The translations under genes and the position numbers were made by a program. The notes below the pieces were generated by a model that was not told the DNA's origin, made no database searches, and worked only from the letters and a program-made list of their open reading frames with translations. From positions 496,001-560,000 of the forward strand of contig JACKNM010000002.1 in NCBI GenBank assembly GCA_024234875.1: 64,000 nucleotides of DNA, read 5' to 3'. Shown here one piece after another: positions 42,667 to 51,157 of the stretch. Within the stretch, counting starts at the first letter, position 1; each line of letters starts with the position of its first letter. The stretch comes from Ectothiorhodospiraceae bacterium. Its GTDB lineage: Bacteria > Pseudomonadota > Gammaproteobacteria > HK1.

Positions 42667-43959
42667 GTGACCGGACGGCTCGCGTCCGGCCCGGCGCGCA
42701 CCGGCTCGGAGCGTCGCCGCGTCTCCGGGTGTGCGGTGCTCGTCGGGCTCGCCATCGCCGTCGCGGCGTTGCCGAAGGCGCCGGCTGCCGAGCCCCCGGC
42801 GTATCGGCTCGGGACCGGCGACCAGGTCCGCGTTCGCGTCTACGACCGCCCCGATCTCTCGGGCGAGTTCCGCGTCCGCGCACCGGGCGTCCTGTCGCTC
42901 CCGATCGTCGGGGAGATCGAGGTCGCCGGGCTGCCGCTGGCGAAGGTCGAGCGCGCGATCCAGGACCGCCTCGGTGGCGAGCGCGAGGGTCAGATGGCGT
43001 GGGTCAGCGTGGACGTGCTCGCCCATCGGCCGTTCTACATCCTCGGCGGCGTCCGCTCACCCGGTCGTTACGCCTACGAGCCGGGTCTGACGGTGGTGCA
43101 GGCGATCGCGTTGGCGGGCGGCACCGGTGCGTCGGACGACGACTTCCTGGTGCAGGTCGAGACCTCGCGCGCGCTCGAGAAGGTGCGCACGCTTCGGCAA
43201 TCCCTGGGGGTGGCGATCGCACGGCGCGCGCGGCTGCGCGCGGAGGCCGACGGCGCGACCGAGATCGTCCTGCCGGCCGAGGTCGGGCAGTACCTCGATC
43301 CGCAGCGTCTCGCCGCGACCGGTACCCACGAGCAGGGCCTGATGACGGAGCGGCGCAGCGCGCTCGAGGCGGAGGTCGCGTCGCTGGAGAAATCGAAAGG
43401 CGTGTTCGAGGAGGAGATCCGCGCCCACCGCCAGCAGATCGGGTTGGAGAACACACAGCTCCGACTGGTGCGCGAGGAGCAGGACGAGCTCCGGGGCGTC
43501 GCCGACCGGCGCCTGGTGCCCAAGACCCAGATCCTGGCGCTGGAGCGCCTCGCCACCCAGATCGAGGCCAACAAGCGCGAGCTCGAGGCGTTCATCGCCC
43601 GCGCGCGCCAGCGCATGGACGAGGTCGACACCAACCTCCTGCGGCTGCGTAACGGACGTCGCATCGAGATCCTCGCCGGTCTCAAGCAGGCCGAGGACGA
43701 GATCGCGGTGGTGCGCGCGAGCCTCGAGGAAACCGAGGCGTTCCTCGCCGACGCGCGCGTGGCGATTCCCGCCCCGGCGCCGGCATCGGGCGCGGCCTCC
43801 GGCACGCGACCCCTGATCGTTCGGGCGACCGGTGACGGCTCGACGCGCATCGAGGTCGACGCGCTCACCCCGGTCGAGCCAGGCGACGTGGTGATGGTGC
43901 CGTCGCGGCGCTCCACCGCACCGTTCGACGGGCTGCTGAACGGCCTCCCGGCGCGCTGA
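42667..43959 (+). CDS. Polysaccharide export protein, ExoF/Wza type with C-terminal coiled coil
   Basis: The GTG at 42667 gives 430 residues with a signal segment (GCAVLVGLAIAVAALPKAPA) that lacks a lipobox. YRLGTGDQVRVRVYDRPDLS and LSLPIVGEIEVAGLPLAKV form the Poly_export domain (about 45-125), followed by an SLBB domain with FYILGGVRSPGRYAYEPG (about 118-165). Residues about 215-375 are a long coiled coil ending in a short beta segment with IEVDALTPVEPGDVVMVP. That arrangement is found in rhizobial ExoF and differs from Wza. It should connect polymer export across the periplasm. Confidence 0.85.
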   Translation: MTGRLASGPARTGSERRRVSGCAVLVGLAIAVAALPKAPAAEPPAYRLGTGDQVRVRVYDRPDLSGEFRVRAPGVLSLPIVGEIEVAGLPLAKVERAIQDRLGGEREGQMAWVSVDVLAHRPFYILGGVRSPGRYAYEPGLTVVQAIALAGGTGASDDDFLVQVETSRALEKVRTLRQSLGVAIARRARLRAEADGATEIVLPAEVGQYLDPQRLAATGTHEQGLMTERRSALEAEVASLEKSKGVFEEEIRAHRQQIGLENTQLRLVREEQDELRGVADRRLVPKTQILALERLATQIEANKRELEAFIARARQRMDEVDTNLLRLRNGRRIEILAGLKQAEDEIAVVRASLEETEAFLADARVAIPAPAPASGAASGTRPLIVRATGDGSTRIEVDALTPVEPGDVVMVPSRRSTAPFDGLLNGLPAR

Positions 43960-43972
43960 TCGACGCGCCGCG

Positions 43973-43988
43973 GCCCGCTCCGGCGGGC
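43973..43988. terminator. 6-bp stem-loop between convergent ExoF-type and fcl genes
   Basis: GCCCGC and GCGGGC pair around a TCCG tetraloop, directly beside the fcl stop and 13 bases after the ExoF-type stop. No T-run; probably a shared transcript end. Confidence 0.45.
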
Positions 43989-44993
43989 TCAGCGCGCCCA
44001 GTCCGAGGCCAGGAACGCCTCGTAGCAGCGCTCGATCCCCTCGCGTAACGACACCCGCGGCGACCACCCGAGCGCCCTGATGCGGGTCACGTCGAGCAGC
44101 TTGCGTGGCGTGCCGTCGGGTCGGCTCGGGTCCCATTCGACCGGCCCGCGGTGTCCCACGACGTCGCGGATCAGGTCGAGTAGCTCGGCAATCGTGATGT
44201 CCTCTCCGGAGCCGACGTTGATCAGTGGCGGCCCGTCGCCGTCGAGCAACGCGGCGAGCCGCGCCGGCTCGAGACCGGCCACGTGCACCACCGCGCGCGC
44301 CATGTCGGCGCTGTAGAGGAACTCGCGCCGCGGCCGTCCGGTGCCCCAGGCACGCACCACCGCCCCTGGTTGCCGACTCGCCTCGTGGACCTTGCGCAAC
44401 AGGGCCGGGAGCACGTGCGAGGTCTCGAGATCGAAGTTGTCGCGCGGCCCGAAGAGGTTGCACGGCATGAGCGCGACGTAGCGCGTCCCGTACTGTCGGT
44501 TGTACGCCCAGCACATCTCGATGCCCGCGATCTTGGCCACCGCGTAGGGCCGATTGGTCGGCTCCAGTGGGCCGGCGAGCAACGCGTCCTCGCCGATCGG
44601 CTGCGGGCACTCCCGCGGGTAGATGCACGACGACGCCAGGTAGACGAGGTCGCGCACCCCGGCGCGCCACGCCTCGTGAATGACGGTGCTGGCGATGGCG
44701 AGGTTGGTGCGCGCGAACTCGGCCGGGTAGCGCATGTTCGCCGCGATACCGCCGACCCGCGCCGCGCAGACCACGATGTGGGTCGGGCGCTCGCGGCCGA
44801 GGAAGCATCGGACGGCCGCGGGGTCGGTGAGGTCGAGCTCGGCGTGGGTGCGCGTGACCAGCGCCGCGGCGCCGCGCGCCTCGAGCTCACCGAGCACGGC
44901 GGAGCCGACCAGGCCACGGTGCCCGGCGACGAACACGCGCGCACCGTCGAGCCCGGCTGGCAATGGCTCGTCGGACGCCGAACGGTTCTGCAT
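43989..44993 (-). CDS. fcl: GDP-L-fucose synthase
   Basis: The ATG at 44993 lies eight bases after GGAG and gives 334 residues; an upstream GTG (45005) is less likely. VFVAGHRGLVGSAVLGELE is the Fcl-specific Rossmann motif, and VGGIAANMRYPAEF, LASSCIYPRECPQPI and RPYAVAKIAGIEMCWAYNRQ carry the catalytic Ser, Tyr and Lys. NLFGPRDNFDLETSHVLPAL is diagnostic. It epimerises and reduces GDP-4-keto-6-deoxymannose, made by the Gmd encoded at 30138-31121, to GDP-L-fucose with NADPH. Confidence 0.95.
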   Translation of the reverse strand: MQNRSASDEPLPAGLDGARVFVAGHRGLVGSAVLGELEARGAAALVTRTHAELDLTDPAAVRCFLGRERPTHIVVCAARVGGIAANMRYPAEFARTNLAIASTVIHEAWRAGVRDLVYLASSCIYPRECPQPIGEDALLAGPLEPTNRPYAVAKIAGIEMCWAYNRQYGTRYVALMPCNLFGPRDNFDLETSHVLPALLRKVHEASRQPGAVVRAWGTGRPRREFLYSADMARAVVHVAGLEPARLAALLDGDGPPLINVGSGEDITIAELLDLIRDVVGHRGPVEWDPSRPDGTPRKLLDVTRIRALGWSPRVSLREGIERCYEAFLASDWAR

Positions 44994-45162
44994 CAGGCGC
45001 TCCACCGGCCGGCGTCGCGGCGCGGGCCACGGCCGGCAACTCCTGTTCCAAGTGGCCGCCTAAGATAGCGCAGTTGCGCTCGGCGCATCGCCACCGTCGC
45101 TGCCGATGCGCGCACGGCCCGCGTACACTCGATGCTCCAGCCCATCGAGGAGCACGCAGACC

Positions 45163-46167
45163 GTGGACGCCAGCGCCCTGCACGCCGACGCCATCGTCAT
45201 CGACGCCACCTGCCCCCTCGCCCGCGAGCCTGCGTACCTCGACTGGTGGCGCGAGGGCGGTGCCACCGTCATCGCGCCGACGGTGCGCGGCTTCGACGGC
45301 GATGCCCGCAGCGGGCTGGCCGAGATCGGGCGCTGGCATCGCCACGTACGCGAGCACCCCGACACCATGCTGGTGTTGGCCCCGGGGGACATCGAGCGCG
45401 CCAAGCGCGAGGGCAGGCTCGGCCTCGTGCTCCACGTCCAGGGCACCGCCATCTTCGAGGACGACCTCGACCTCGTCGACGGCTTCCAGGCCGCTGGCCT
45501 GCGCATGGCGCAGCTCTGCTACAACCGTCGCAACCTCTTCGGCGACGGCGCGACCGAGCGCAGCGACGGCGGTCTGAGCCATCTCGGTATCGAGCTGGTG
45601 CGTCGCCTGGACGCGGCGCGAATCGTCGTCGACTGTGCCCACACCGGCGAGCGGACGAGCTTCGACGCGGTCGAGCACGCGCGCGGCCCGGTGGTCATCT
45701 CGCACGCCAACGCCCGCGGCCTGCACGACAATGCGCGCAACGTCTCCGACGCGCTGATCCGGGCCATCGCCGAGAGCGGCGGACTGGTCGGCACGGTCGG
45801 CTTTCCCGCCTTCCTCACCTGGGATCCGCGCCCGAGCCTCGACCGCTTCATCGACGACATCGCGTACAAGGCGGAGCTGGTCGGCATCGAGCACACCGGT
45901 ATCGGGATCGACTACTACCTCGGCCAGCACCCGGTCGAGGACGACGAGCGCGCCCGAGCCCGCTACGAGGCCATGATCCGCCAGGGGCACTGGCGCGCGG
46001 GCGAGTACCCCCCGCCACCCTACTATTACCCTGCAGGAATCGAGACCCCGCGCACCCTCGGTGCACTGACCACCCGGCTGCTCGAGCGCGGTTTCACCGA
46101 GCGCGAGACCCGCGCCGTCCTCGGCACCAACTGGCAACGCGTGCTGGAGCGCGTCTGGGGCGGTTGA
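45163..46167 (+). CDS. M19 (membrane dipeptidase) family protein with altered first metal site
   Basis: The GTG at 45163 after GAGGAG gives 334 residues. The barrel of renal-dipeptidase-type M19 proteins is clear: LVLHVQGTAIFEDDLDLV, RMAQLCYNRRNLFGDG, IVVDCAHTGERT, VVISHANARGL and GIGIDYY. Two histidines (CAH, SHA) and an aspartate of one metal site are kept. The usual DGHNDLP entry motif reads IDATCPLAR, and the bridging-Glu position reads Q. So part of the binuclear zinc site seems absent. There is no signal peptide. It precedes the dipeptide transporter genes, so a role in dipeptide or cyclic dipeptide processing is plausible. Confidence 0.82.
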   Translation: MDASALHADAIVIDATCPLAREPAYLDWWREGGATVIAPTVRGFDGDARSGLAEIGRWHRHVREHPDTMLVLAPGDIERAKREGRLGLVLHVQGTAIFEDDLDLVDGFQAAGLRMAQLCYNRRNLFGDGATERSDGGLSHLGIELVRRLDAARIVVDCAHTGERTSFDAVEHARGPVVISHANARGLHDNARNVSDALIRAIAESGGLVGTVGFPAFLTWDPRPSLDRFIDDIAYKAELVGIEHTGIGIDYYLGQHPVEDDERARARYEAMIRQGHWRAGEYPPPPYYYPAGIETPRTLGALTTRLLERGFTERETRAVLGTNWQRVLERVWGG

Positions 46168-46551
46168 CGACCGCGACGCACCGCAGATGGACGCCGGCGC
46201 CCGGCTCCGGCTCGGGACCGACGCCCGGTGCACGCGGTCGGGGCGTCGCGGCGAGCCGACGCATCTCGTTGGTGCGTCGCAGCATACGCGAGAACCCGAT
46301 CATCCGGTCGGCCGGCCTTCCCGGACCACGCGCCGGTCGGTCGTGTTGACACGTCGGCGGCGCCGGTGCGAGTCTCCGACCCCGGCGAAGCGGCCTCCCC
46401 CGGGAGACACCGGAGTGCGCGAGACGCTCCGCCCGGAGCACACGAGCCGCGCAGCAAGACGCGCATCCTGGACGTGCACCGCGACCGCACGACCGCACGC
46501 AAACGGTCGGACGGCGTCGGTGCATCGCTCAAGTCGAGAGGAGGAATGGGC
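46168..46551. other. Leader region of the dipeptide transporter operon
   Basis: These 384 bases precede the binding-protein gene. A consensus -35-like TTGACA is at 46346-46351, within an inverted repeat CGTGTTGACACG. AGAGGAGG ends seven bases before the chosen ATG. The rest is GC-rich with no small gene recognised. Confidence 0.4.
46343..46375 (+). promoter_or_regulatory. Candidate promoter with overlapping operator-like repeat
   Basis: TTGACA (46346-46351) is an exact sigma-70 -35 hexamer, rare in this GC-rich window. The -10 region 17-18 bases on (around 46369-46375, GAGTCT) is a poor match. The 5-bp inverted repeat CGTGT/ACACG surrounds the -35 and could bind a repressor. The call rests on the -35 and its place upstream of the transporter operon. 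Confidence 0.3.
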
Positions 46552-48078
46552 ATGACCCTGAAGAAGCTCGCGCTGGTCGCCGCGACCGCGGCAGCACTGG
46601 CCACCGGGCCTGCTTATGCAGGCAAGAGCGACGACTCGCTGGTCGTCGCATGGGGCGCCACCGGCGCGCTCGAGAACGTCGACAACTACTTCAACTCCGC
46701 CCGCGTCGGGATCTGGTTCTCGCGCATGGTGTGGGACCAGCTCGTCTATCGCGACCCGGCGACCTTCGAGTACAAGCCCCTCCTCGCCACCAGTTGGGAG
46801 CAGACCAGCCCCACGAGCTGGCGCTTCAAGCTGCGCGAGGGCGTGAAGTTCCACAACGGCGAGCCGTTCGACGCCGACGACGTGGTGTACACCCTGAACT
46901 GGATCTCGAAGCCCGAGAACGGCGTCAAGGTCCAGACCAACGTGAACTGGATCGACAAGGCCGAGAAGGTCGACCAGTACACCGTCGACGTCCACATGAA
47001 GAAGCCGTTCCCGCAGGCTTTCGAGTTCCTCTCCGGGCCGATCACGATCTACCCCAACGAGTACTACGCCAAGGTGGGTCCGGAAGGGATGCACAAGGCG
47101 CCGGTCGGCACCGGGCCGATGAAGGTGGTCTCGGTGAAGACGGCCGAGGAGTACGTCTTCGCGCGCAACGACGACTACACCTGGGGCAGCCCGAAGGGCA
47201 AGGCGCAGACGAAGAAGATCGTCGTCCGTGAAATCGCCGACGTGCAGACCCAGGTCGCCGAGCTCCTCGCCGGCGGCATCGACTGGACCGCCGACATCTC
47301 GGTCGATCACGTCGAGCAGATCGGCGGCGTGCCCGGCTTCAAGGCGCTTCAGTCCGGCACCATGCGCACCGGCTACATCGGCCTCGACGCTGCCGGAAAG
47401 GGCAACTTCGAGCCGACCAAGAACCTCAAGGTGCGACAGGCGATGGCGATGGCCATCGACCGCGAGTCCCTGGTCAAGAACCTGATCAAGGGTGACGCGC
47501 GGGTGATCCACACCCCCTGTTACCCCACCCAGTTCGGCTGCGACCAGAATGCTGCGGTGAAGTGGGAGTTCAATCCCGAGAAGGCGAAGCAGCTGCTCGC
47601 CGAGGCCGGCTATCCCAACGGCTTCGAGATCGACTTCTACACCTATCGCCCGGCCGACTGGGCAGAGGCCGTGATGGGCGACCTGGCCAAGGTCGGCATC
47701 AAGGCCAAGCTGACCCGACTGCCGTACTTCGCCCTGCGCGACAAGCAGCGTAACGAGGGCACGACGCCGATGTTCCTGATGGACTGGGGCTCGTTCTCCA
47801 TGAACGACGCCTCGGCAATCACCAGCCACTTCTTCAAGAAGGGCGCCGACGACTTCGCGATGGACGACGAGGTCGCGGCGTGGCTGGAGACCGCGGACAC
47901 CAGCACCGATCCTGCCGTGCGCAAGGAGAACTACGCGAAGGCGATCAAGAAGATCACCGAGCAGGTGTACTGGATCCCGATGTTCAACCACGTGCGCAAC
48001 TACGCGTTCGCCGAGGCGCTCGACTTCACCGCGTACGAGGACGAGATCCCGCGCCTGTGGCAGTACGGCTGGAAGTGA
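46552..48078 (+). CDS. ABC transporter substrate-binding protein, family 5 (DppA/OppA)
   Basis: The ATG at 46552 is preferred over 46546 because the Shine-Dalgarno AGGAGG lies seven bases before it; 508 residues. A Sec signal peptide (LALVAATAAALATGPAYAG) precedes the family-5 binding fold: WEQTSPTSWRFKLREGVKFH, NGEPFDADDVVYTLNW, APVGTGPMKVVS, VRQAMAMAIDRESLVKNL and NPEKAKQLLAEAGYPNGFE are typical. It captures peptides or similar solutes in the periplasm for the permeases that follow. Three strong hairpins separate it from the first permease gene. Confidence 0.94.
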   Translation: MTLKKLALVAATAAALATGPAYAGKSDDSLVVAWGATGALENVDNYFNSARVGIWFSRMVWDQLVYRDPATFEYKPLLATSWEQTSPTSWRFKLREGVKFHNGEPFDADDVVYTLNWISKPENGVKVQTNVNWIDKAEKVDQYTVDVHMKKPFPQAFEFLSGPITIYPNEYYAKVGPEGMHKAPVGTGPMKVVSVKTAEEYVFARNDDYTWGSPKGKAQTKKIVVREIADVQTQVAELLAGGIDWTADISVDHVEQIGGVPGFKALQSGTMRTGYIGLDAAGKGNFEPTKNLKVRQAMAMAIDRESLVKNLIKGDARVIHTPCYPTQFGCDQNAAVKWEFNPEKAKQLLAEAGYPNGFEIDFYTYRPADWAEAVMGDLAKVGIKAKLTRLPYFALRDKQRNEGTTPMFLMDWGSFSMNDASAITSHFFKKGADDFAMDDEVAAWLETADTSTDPAVRKENYAKAIKKITEQVYWIPMFNHVRNYAFAEALDFTAYEDEIPRLWQYGWK

Positions 48079-48089
48079 GCCCCAGCCCG

Positions 48090-48206
48090 TCCCGGGGCCG
48101 ACCGGCCCCGGGATGACCACGACGCCGCCACGGCGGTGGGCTCCGCGGGCTGCCCCGCGGAGCCCGAATGCGGAAATCACCATCGCGGCCGGTCGCGCGA
48201 CCGGCC
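48090..48206. repeat. Three consecutive strong stem-loops between binding-protein and permease genes
   Basis: Stem 1: 10 bp, TCCCGGGGCC with GGCCCCGGGA, loop GACC (48090-48113). Stem 2: 12 bp, GGGCTCCGCGGG with CCCGCGGAGCCC, loop CTGC (48138-48165). Stem 3: perfect palindrome GGCCGGTCGCGCGACCGGCC (48187-48206). All lie in the 149-base gap downstream of the abundant binding-protein gene. They probably block 3'-exonuclease decay of its mRNA and lower downstream expression (inference). Confidence 0.75.
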
Positions 48207-48227
48207 CCGTCCCCTTAGGACGATCAC

Positions 48228-49145
48228 ATGCTCGCCTACACCCTGAAGCGGTCGCTCGTGGCGCTGATGATCCTGATCGTGGTGTCGGCGCTCACCTTCT
48301 CGCTGTCCCATCTCGCCACCGATCCGGCGCTGACCATCGCAGGCGAGAACGCGAACCAGGAGGACATCGAGGCCATCCGTAAGATGTACGGCTTCGACCG
48401 CCCGGTGCACGTGCAGTACATCAGTTGGGCCACCCGCGCCCTGGCGGGCGACTTCGGGGTCTCCTACCACTACCGGGAGCCGGTCTCGGACATGATCGCG
48501 GGTCGTATCGGCACCACCATGACGCTCGGCTGTAGCGCAATCCTGTTCGCCCTGATCATCTCGATTCCGCTGGGCACGGTGGCCGCGATCCGCCCGAACT
48601 CGTTCATCGACCGGGTGGCGCTGTTCTTCGCGGTGATCGGGCAGGCCCTGCCGACCTTCTGGTTCGCCCTGATGATGATCATCGTTCTCGGGGTGTGGTG
48701 GCGTTGGCTCCCGATCTCCGGCAACACCTCCTGGCAACATTTCGTGATGCCGACCATCGCGCTCGGCTACTACGCCACCCCGGCGTTGATGCGCCTCACG
48801 CGCGCCGGGATGATCGAGGTGCTTGCCTCCGACTACATCCGTACCGCCCGCGCCAAGGGCCTGCGCCCGTGGAAGGTGCTGTTCAAGCACGCGCTGCGCA
48901 ACGCCATCATCCCGGTGGTATCGCTCGCTGCGGTCTGGTTCGGCTTCATGCTCGGTGGCTCGATCGTGATCGAGACGATCTTCAACTTGAAGGGCATCGG
49001 CTGGCTCAGCTATGACGCCCTGCTGCGCTCCGACCTTCCGGTGGTGCAGGCCATCGTGCTGATCTTCGCGAGCTTCTACGTGGTGCTCACGCTGGTCGCC
49101 GACCTCCTCAACGCCTATCTCGATCCGCGCATCAGCGTGCGGTGA
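48228..49145 (+). CDS. ABC peptide transporter permease, DppB/OppB type
   Basis: The 305-residue protein begins MLAYTLKRSLVALMILIVVS, the usual DppB first helix, and FSLSHLATDPA follows. RAKGLRPWKVLFKHALRNAIIP is the EAA loop (RAKGLRPWKVLFKHALRN) of this family. Six membrane helices are visible. The gene overlaps the next permease gene or ends 14 bases before its preferred start. Forms the translocation channel with the DppC-type protein. Confidence 0.94.
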   Translation: MLAYTLKRSLVALMILIVVSALTFSLSHLATDPALTIAGENANQEDIEAIRKMYGFDRPVHVQYISWATRALAGDFGVSYHYREPVSDMIAGRIGTTMTLGCSAILFALIISIPLGTVAAIRPNSFIDRVALFFAVIGQALPTFWFALMMIIVLGVWWRWLPISGNTSWQHFVMPTIALGYYATPALMRLTRAGMIEVLASDYIRTARAKGLRPWKVLFKHALRNAIIPVVSLAAVWFGFMLGGSIVIETIFNLKGIGWLSYDALLRSDLPVVQAIVLIFASFYVVLTLVADLLNAYLDPRISVR

Positions 49146-49159
49146 CGGAGCGACCCGAC

Positions 49160-50092
49160 ATGTCCCAGCCAGCCGGCACCGCCGGGCGACTCCCGCCGCT
49201 CTCCGCCTCCGAGATCCTCGACGAGGTGCTCGAGCCGTCTCCATTCGTGAAGCTGCGGCGCCGAATCTTCCGCAATTACAGCTTCCTGATCGGAACCGTG
49301 ATCATCCTGGCGATCCTCGGCGTCGCCCTCGCCGCGCCGCTGCTCGCGCCCCACGACCCCTACGAGCAGGATCTCTCGGCCCGGCTCCACAATCCGTTCT
49401 GGCACGAGAAGAAGTTCGACGAGGAGCACCTCCTCGGAACCGACAAGGTCGGACGCGACTATCTCTCTCGCCTCATCTACGGCTCGCAGGTCTCGCTGCT
49501 GATCGGCTTCACCAGCATGCTGATCTCGGGCTTCATCGGCACCGCCCTCGGCGTCTCCGCTGGGTACTTCGGCGGCAGGGTGGACATGGTGGTGAACTTC
49601 ATCATCAACACCCGCCTCGCGATGCCGGTGTTCCTGGTCGCGATGTCCGCGGTGGTGGTATTCGGTGCGTCGCTCACCGTGGTCATCCTGGTGCTCGGAT
49701 TGTTCCTGTGGGATCGGTTCGCGGTGGTGATGCGCTCGATCACGATGCAGGCGCGAGACCTCGACTACGTGAACGCGGCGCGCGCTCTCGGTTGCTCGAC
49801 CCCCTACATCATCGTGCGCGAGATCTTTCCCAATGTGCTCAGCTCGCTCACGGTCATCGCCACCGTCGAGATGGCCAACGCCATCCTCCTCGAGGCGGCG
49901 CTCTCGTTCCTCGGTTTCGGGGTGCAGGCACCGACGCCGTCCTGGGGGCTGATGCTCAACGAGGCGCGTGAGTACATGTTCTTCTCACCCTGGCTGCTCG
50001 CGTTGCCGGGCGCGTGCCTGTTCGTGCTGGTGCTGGCCATCAACCTGTTCGGTGACGGCCTGCGCGACGTGACCCGTGACCAGGGGAGGTAG
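49160..50092 (+). CDS. ABC peptide transporter permease, DppC/OppC type
   Basis: The ATG at 49160 gives 310 residues; a GTG at 49142 that overlaps the upstream stop is an alternative. After a cytoplasmic N-terminus, SFLIGTVIILAILGVALAAP is the first helix, followed by LLAPHDPYEQDLSARLHNPF and HLLGTDKVGRDYLSRLIYGS, the OppC_N signature. NAARALGCSTPYIIVREIFPN is the EAA loop. It pairs with the DppB-type permease. Confidence 0.94.
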   Translation: MSQPAGTAGRLPPLSASEILDEVLEPSPFVKLRRRIFRNYSFLIGTVIILAILGVALAAPLLAPHDPYEQDLSARLHNPFWHEKKFDEEHLLGTDKVGRDYLSRLIYGSQVSLLIGFTSMLISGFIGTALGVSAGYFGGRVDMVVNFIINTRLAMPVFLVAMSAVVVFGASLTVVILVLGLFLWDRFAVVMRSITMQARDLDYVNAARALGCSTPYIIVREIFPNVLSSLTVIATVEMANAILLEAALSFLGFGVQAPTPSWGLMLNEAREYMFFSPWLLALPGACLFVLVLAINLFGDGLRDVTRDQGR

Positions 50093-50146
50093 GCCCGGCA
50101 TGCGGCGCCCGCCGAACGGCCAGCTCACCATGAGGAACCCGAGGCC

Positions 50147-51157
50147 ATGAGCTCGACGGTGCTGGAGGTCCACAACCTCCGGATCGAGATCCCGGTCGCG
50201 GCCGGTCTGCTGCAGCCGGTGCGCGGCATCTCCTTCGGCGTCGACAAGGGCGAGACGCTGTGCATCGTCGGCGAGTCCGGGTGCGGAAAGTCACTGACCT
50301 CGCTCGCGCTGATGGGGCTGCTGCCCAAGGCTGCCGTGCGTAGCGCCGACCGCCTGGAGTTCCGTGGGCGGGACCTGAGAGGGCTCGGTGAGCGCCAGAT
50401 GTCGGACATCCGTGGCGCCTCCATGTCGATGATCTTCCAGGAGCCGATGACCTCGCTGAACCCGGCGTACACCATCGGCAACCAGCTCGAGGAGGCCTAT
50501 CTCCGCCACCACCGTGGCAAGCGGGCGGAGGCGCGCGACCGCGCCATCTACCTGCTCGAGAAGGTGGGGATCTCGGCTGCCGCGAGCCGGCTTAAGCAGT
50601 ACCCACACCAGCTCTCCGGCGGGCTCCGCCAGCGCGTGATGATCGCGATGGCGCTGATGTGCGGTCCCGAGCTGATCATCGCCGACGAGCCGACCACCGC
50701 GCTCGATGTCACCATCCAGGCCCAGATCCTCCATCTGCTCGCCGACCTCCAGCGCGAGTTCGAGATGGGAATGATCCTGATCACCCACGACCTCGGCATC
50801 GTCGCGCGCGTCGCGGACAAGGTCGCGGTGATGTACGCCGGCAAGATCGTCGAGGAGGGCCCGTGCGAGCGGGTCTTCGAGAACCCGATGCATCCCTACA
50901 CCCAGGGGTTGCTCCGTTGCATCCCGGTCCCCGGCAAGACGCGCCGCGGCGAGCACCTCGGCTCCATCCCGGGGCTGGTGCCGAACCTCGTCGGCGACAT
51001 CCGCGGATGCATGTTCCGTAATCGATGCCCGCACGCGGTCGATGCCTGCCTCGAGCTCGGCGACACCGCGGTCAGCCTCGACGGGGGCCACGCCTACACC
51101 TGCGTTCGCGACGTCGAGACCATCCGGGCATCCAGCAGCGAGCCGCAACCGGCATGA
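50147..51157 (+). CDS. ABC peptide transporter ATP-binding protein, DppD/OppD type
   Basis: This 336-residue protein has Walker A GESGCGKSLTS, Q-loop FQEPMTSLNPAYTIG, signature LSGGLRQRVMIAMAL, Walker B LIIADEPTTALDVT and H-loop ITHDLGIVARVADKV. The C-terminal oligopeptide-transporter domain has four cysteines in GCMFRNRCPHAVDAC and later C, which can ligate an Fe-S cluster in this family. It overlaps the next ATPase gene by ATGA. Confidence 0.95.
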   Translation: MSSTVLEVHNLRIEIPVAAGLLQPVRGISFGVDKGETLCIVGESGCGKSLTSLALMGLLPKAAVRSADRLEFRGRDLRGLGERQMSDIRGASMSMIFQEPMTSLNPAYTIGNQLEEAYLRHHRGKRAEARDRAIYLLEKVGISAAASRLKQYPHQLSGGLRQRVMIAMALMCGPELIIADEPTTALDVTIQAQILHLLADLQREFEMGMILITHDLGIVARVADKVAVMYAGKIVEEGPCERVFENPMHPYTQGLLRCIPVPGKTRRGEHLGSIPGLVPNLVGDIRGCMFRNRCPHAVDACLELGDTAVSLDGGHAYTCVRDVETIRASSSEPQPA

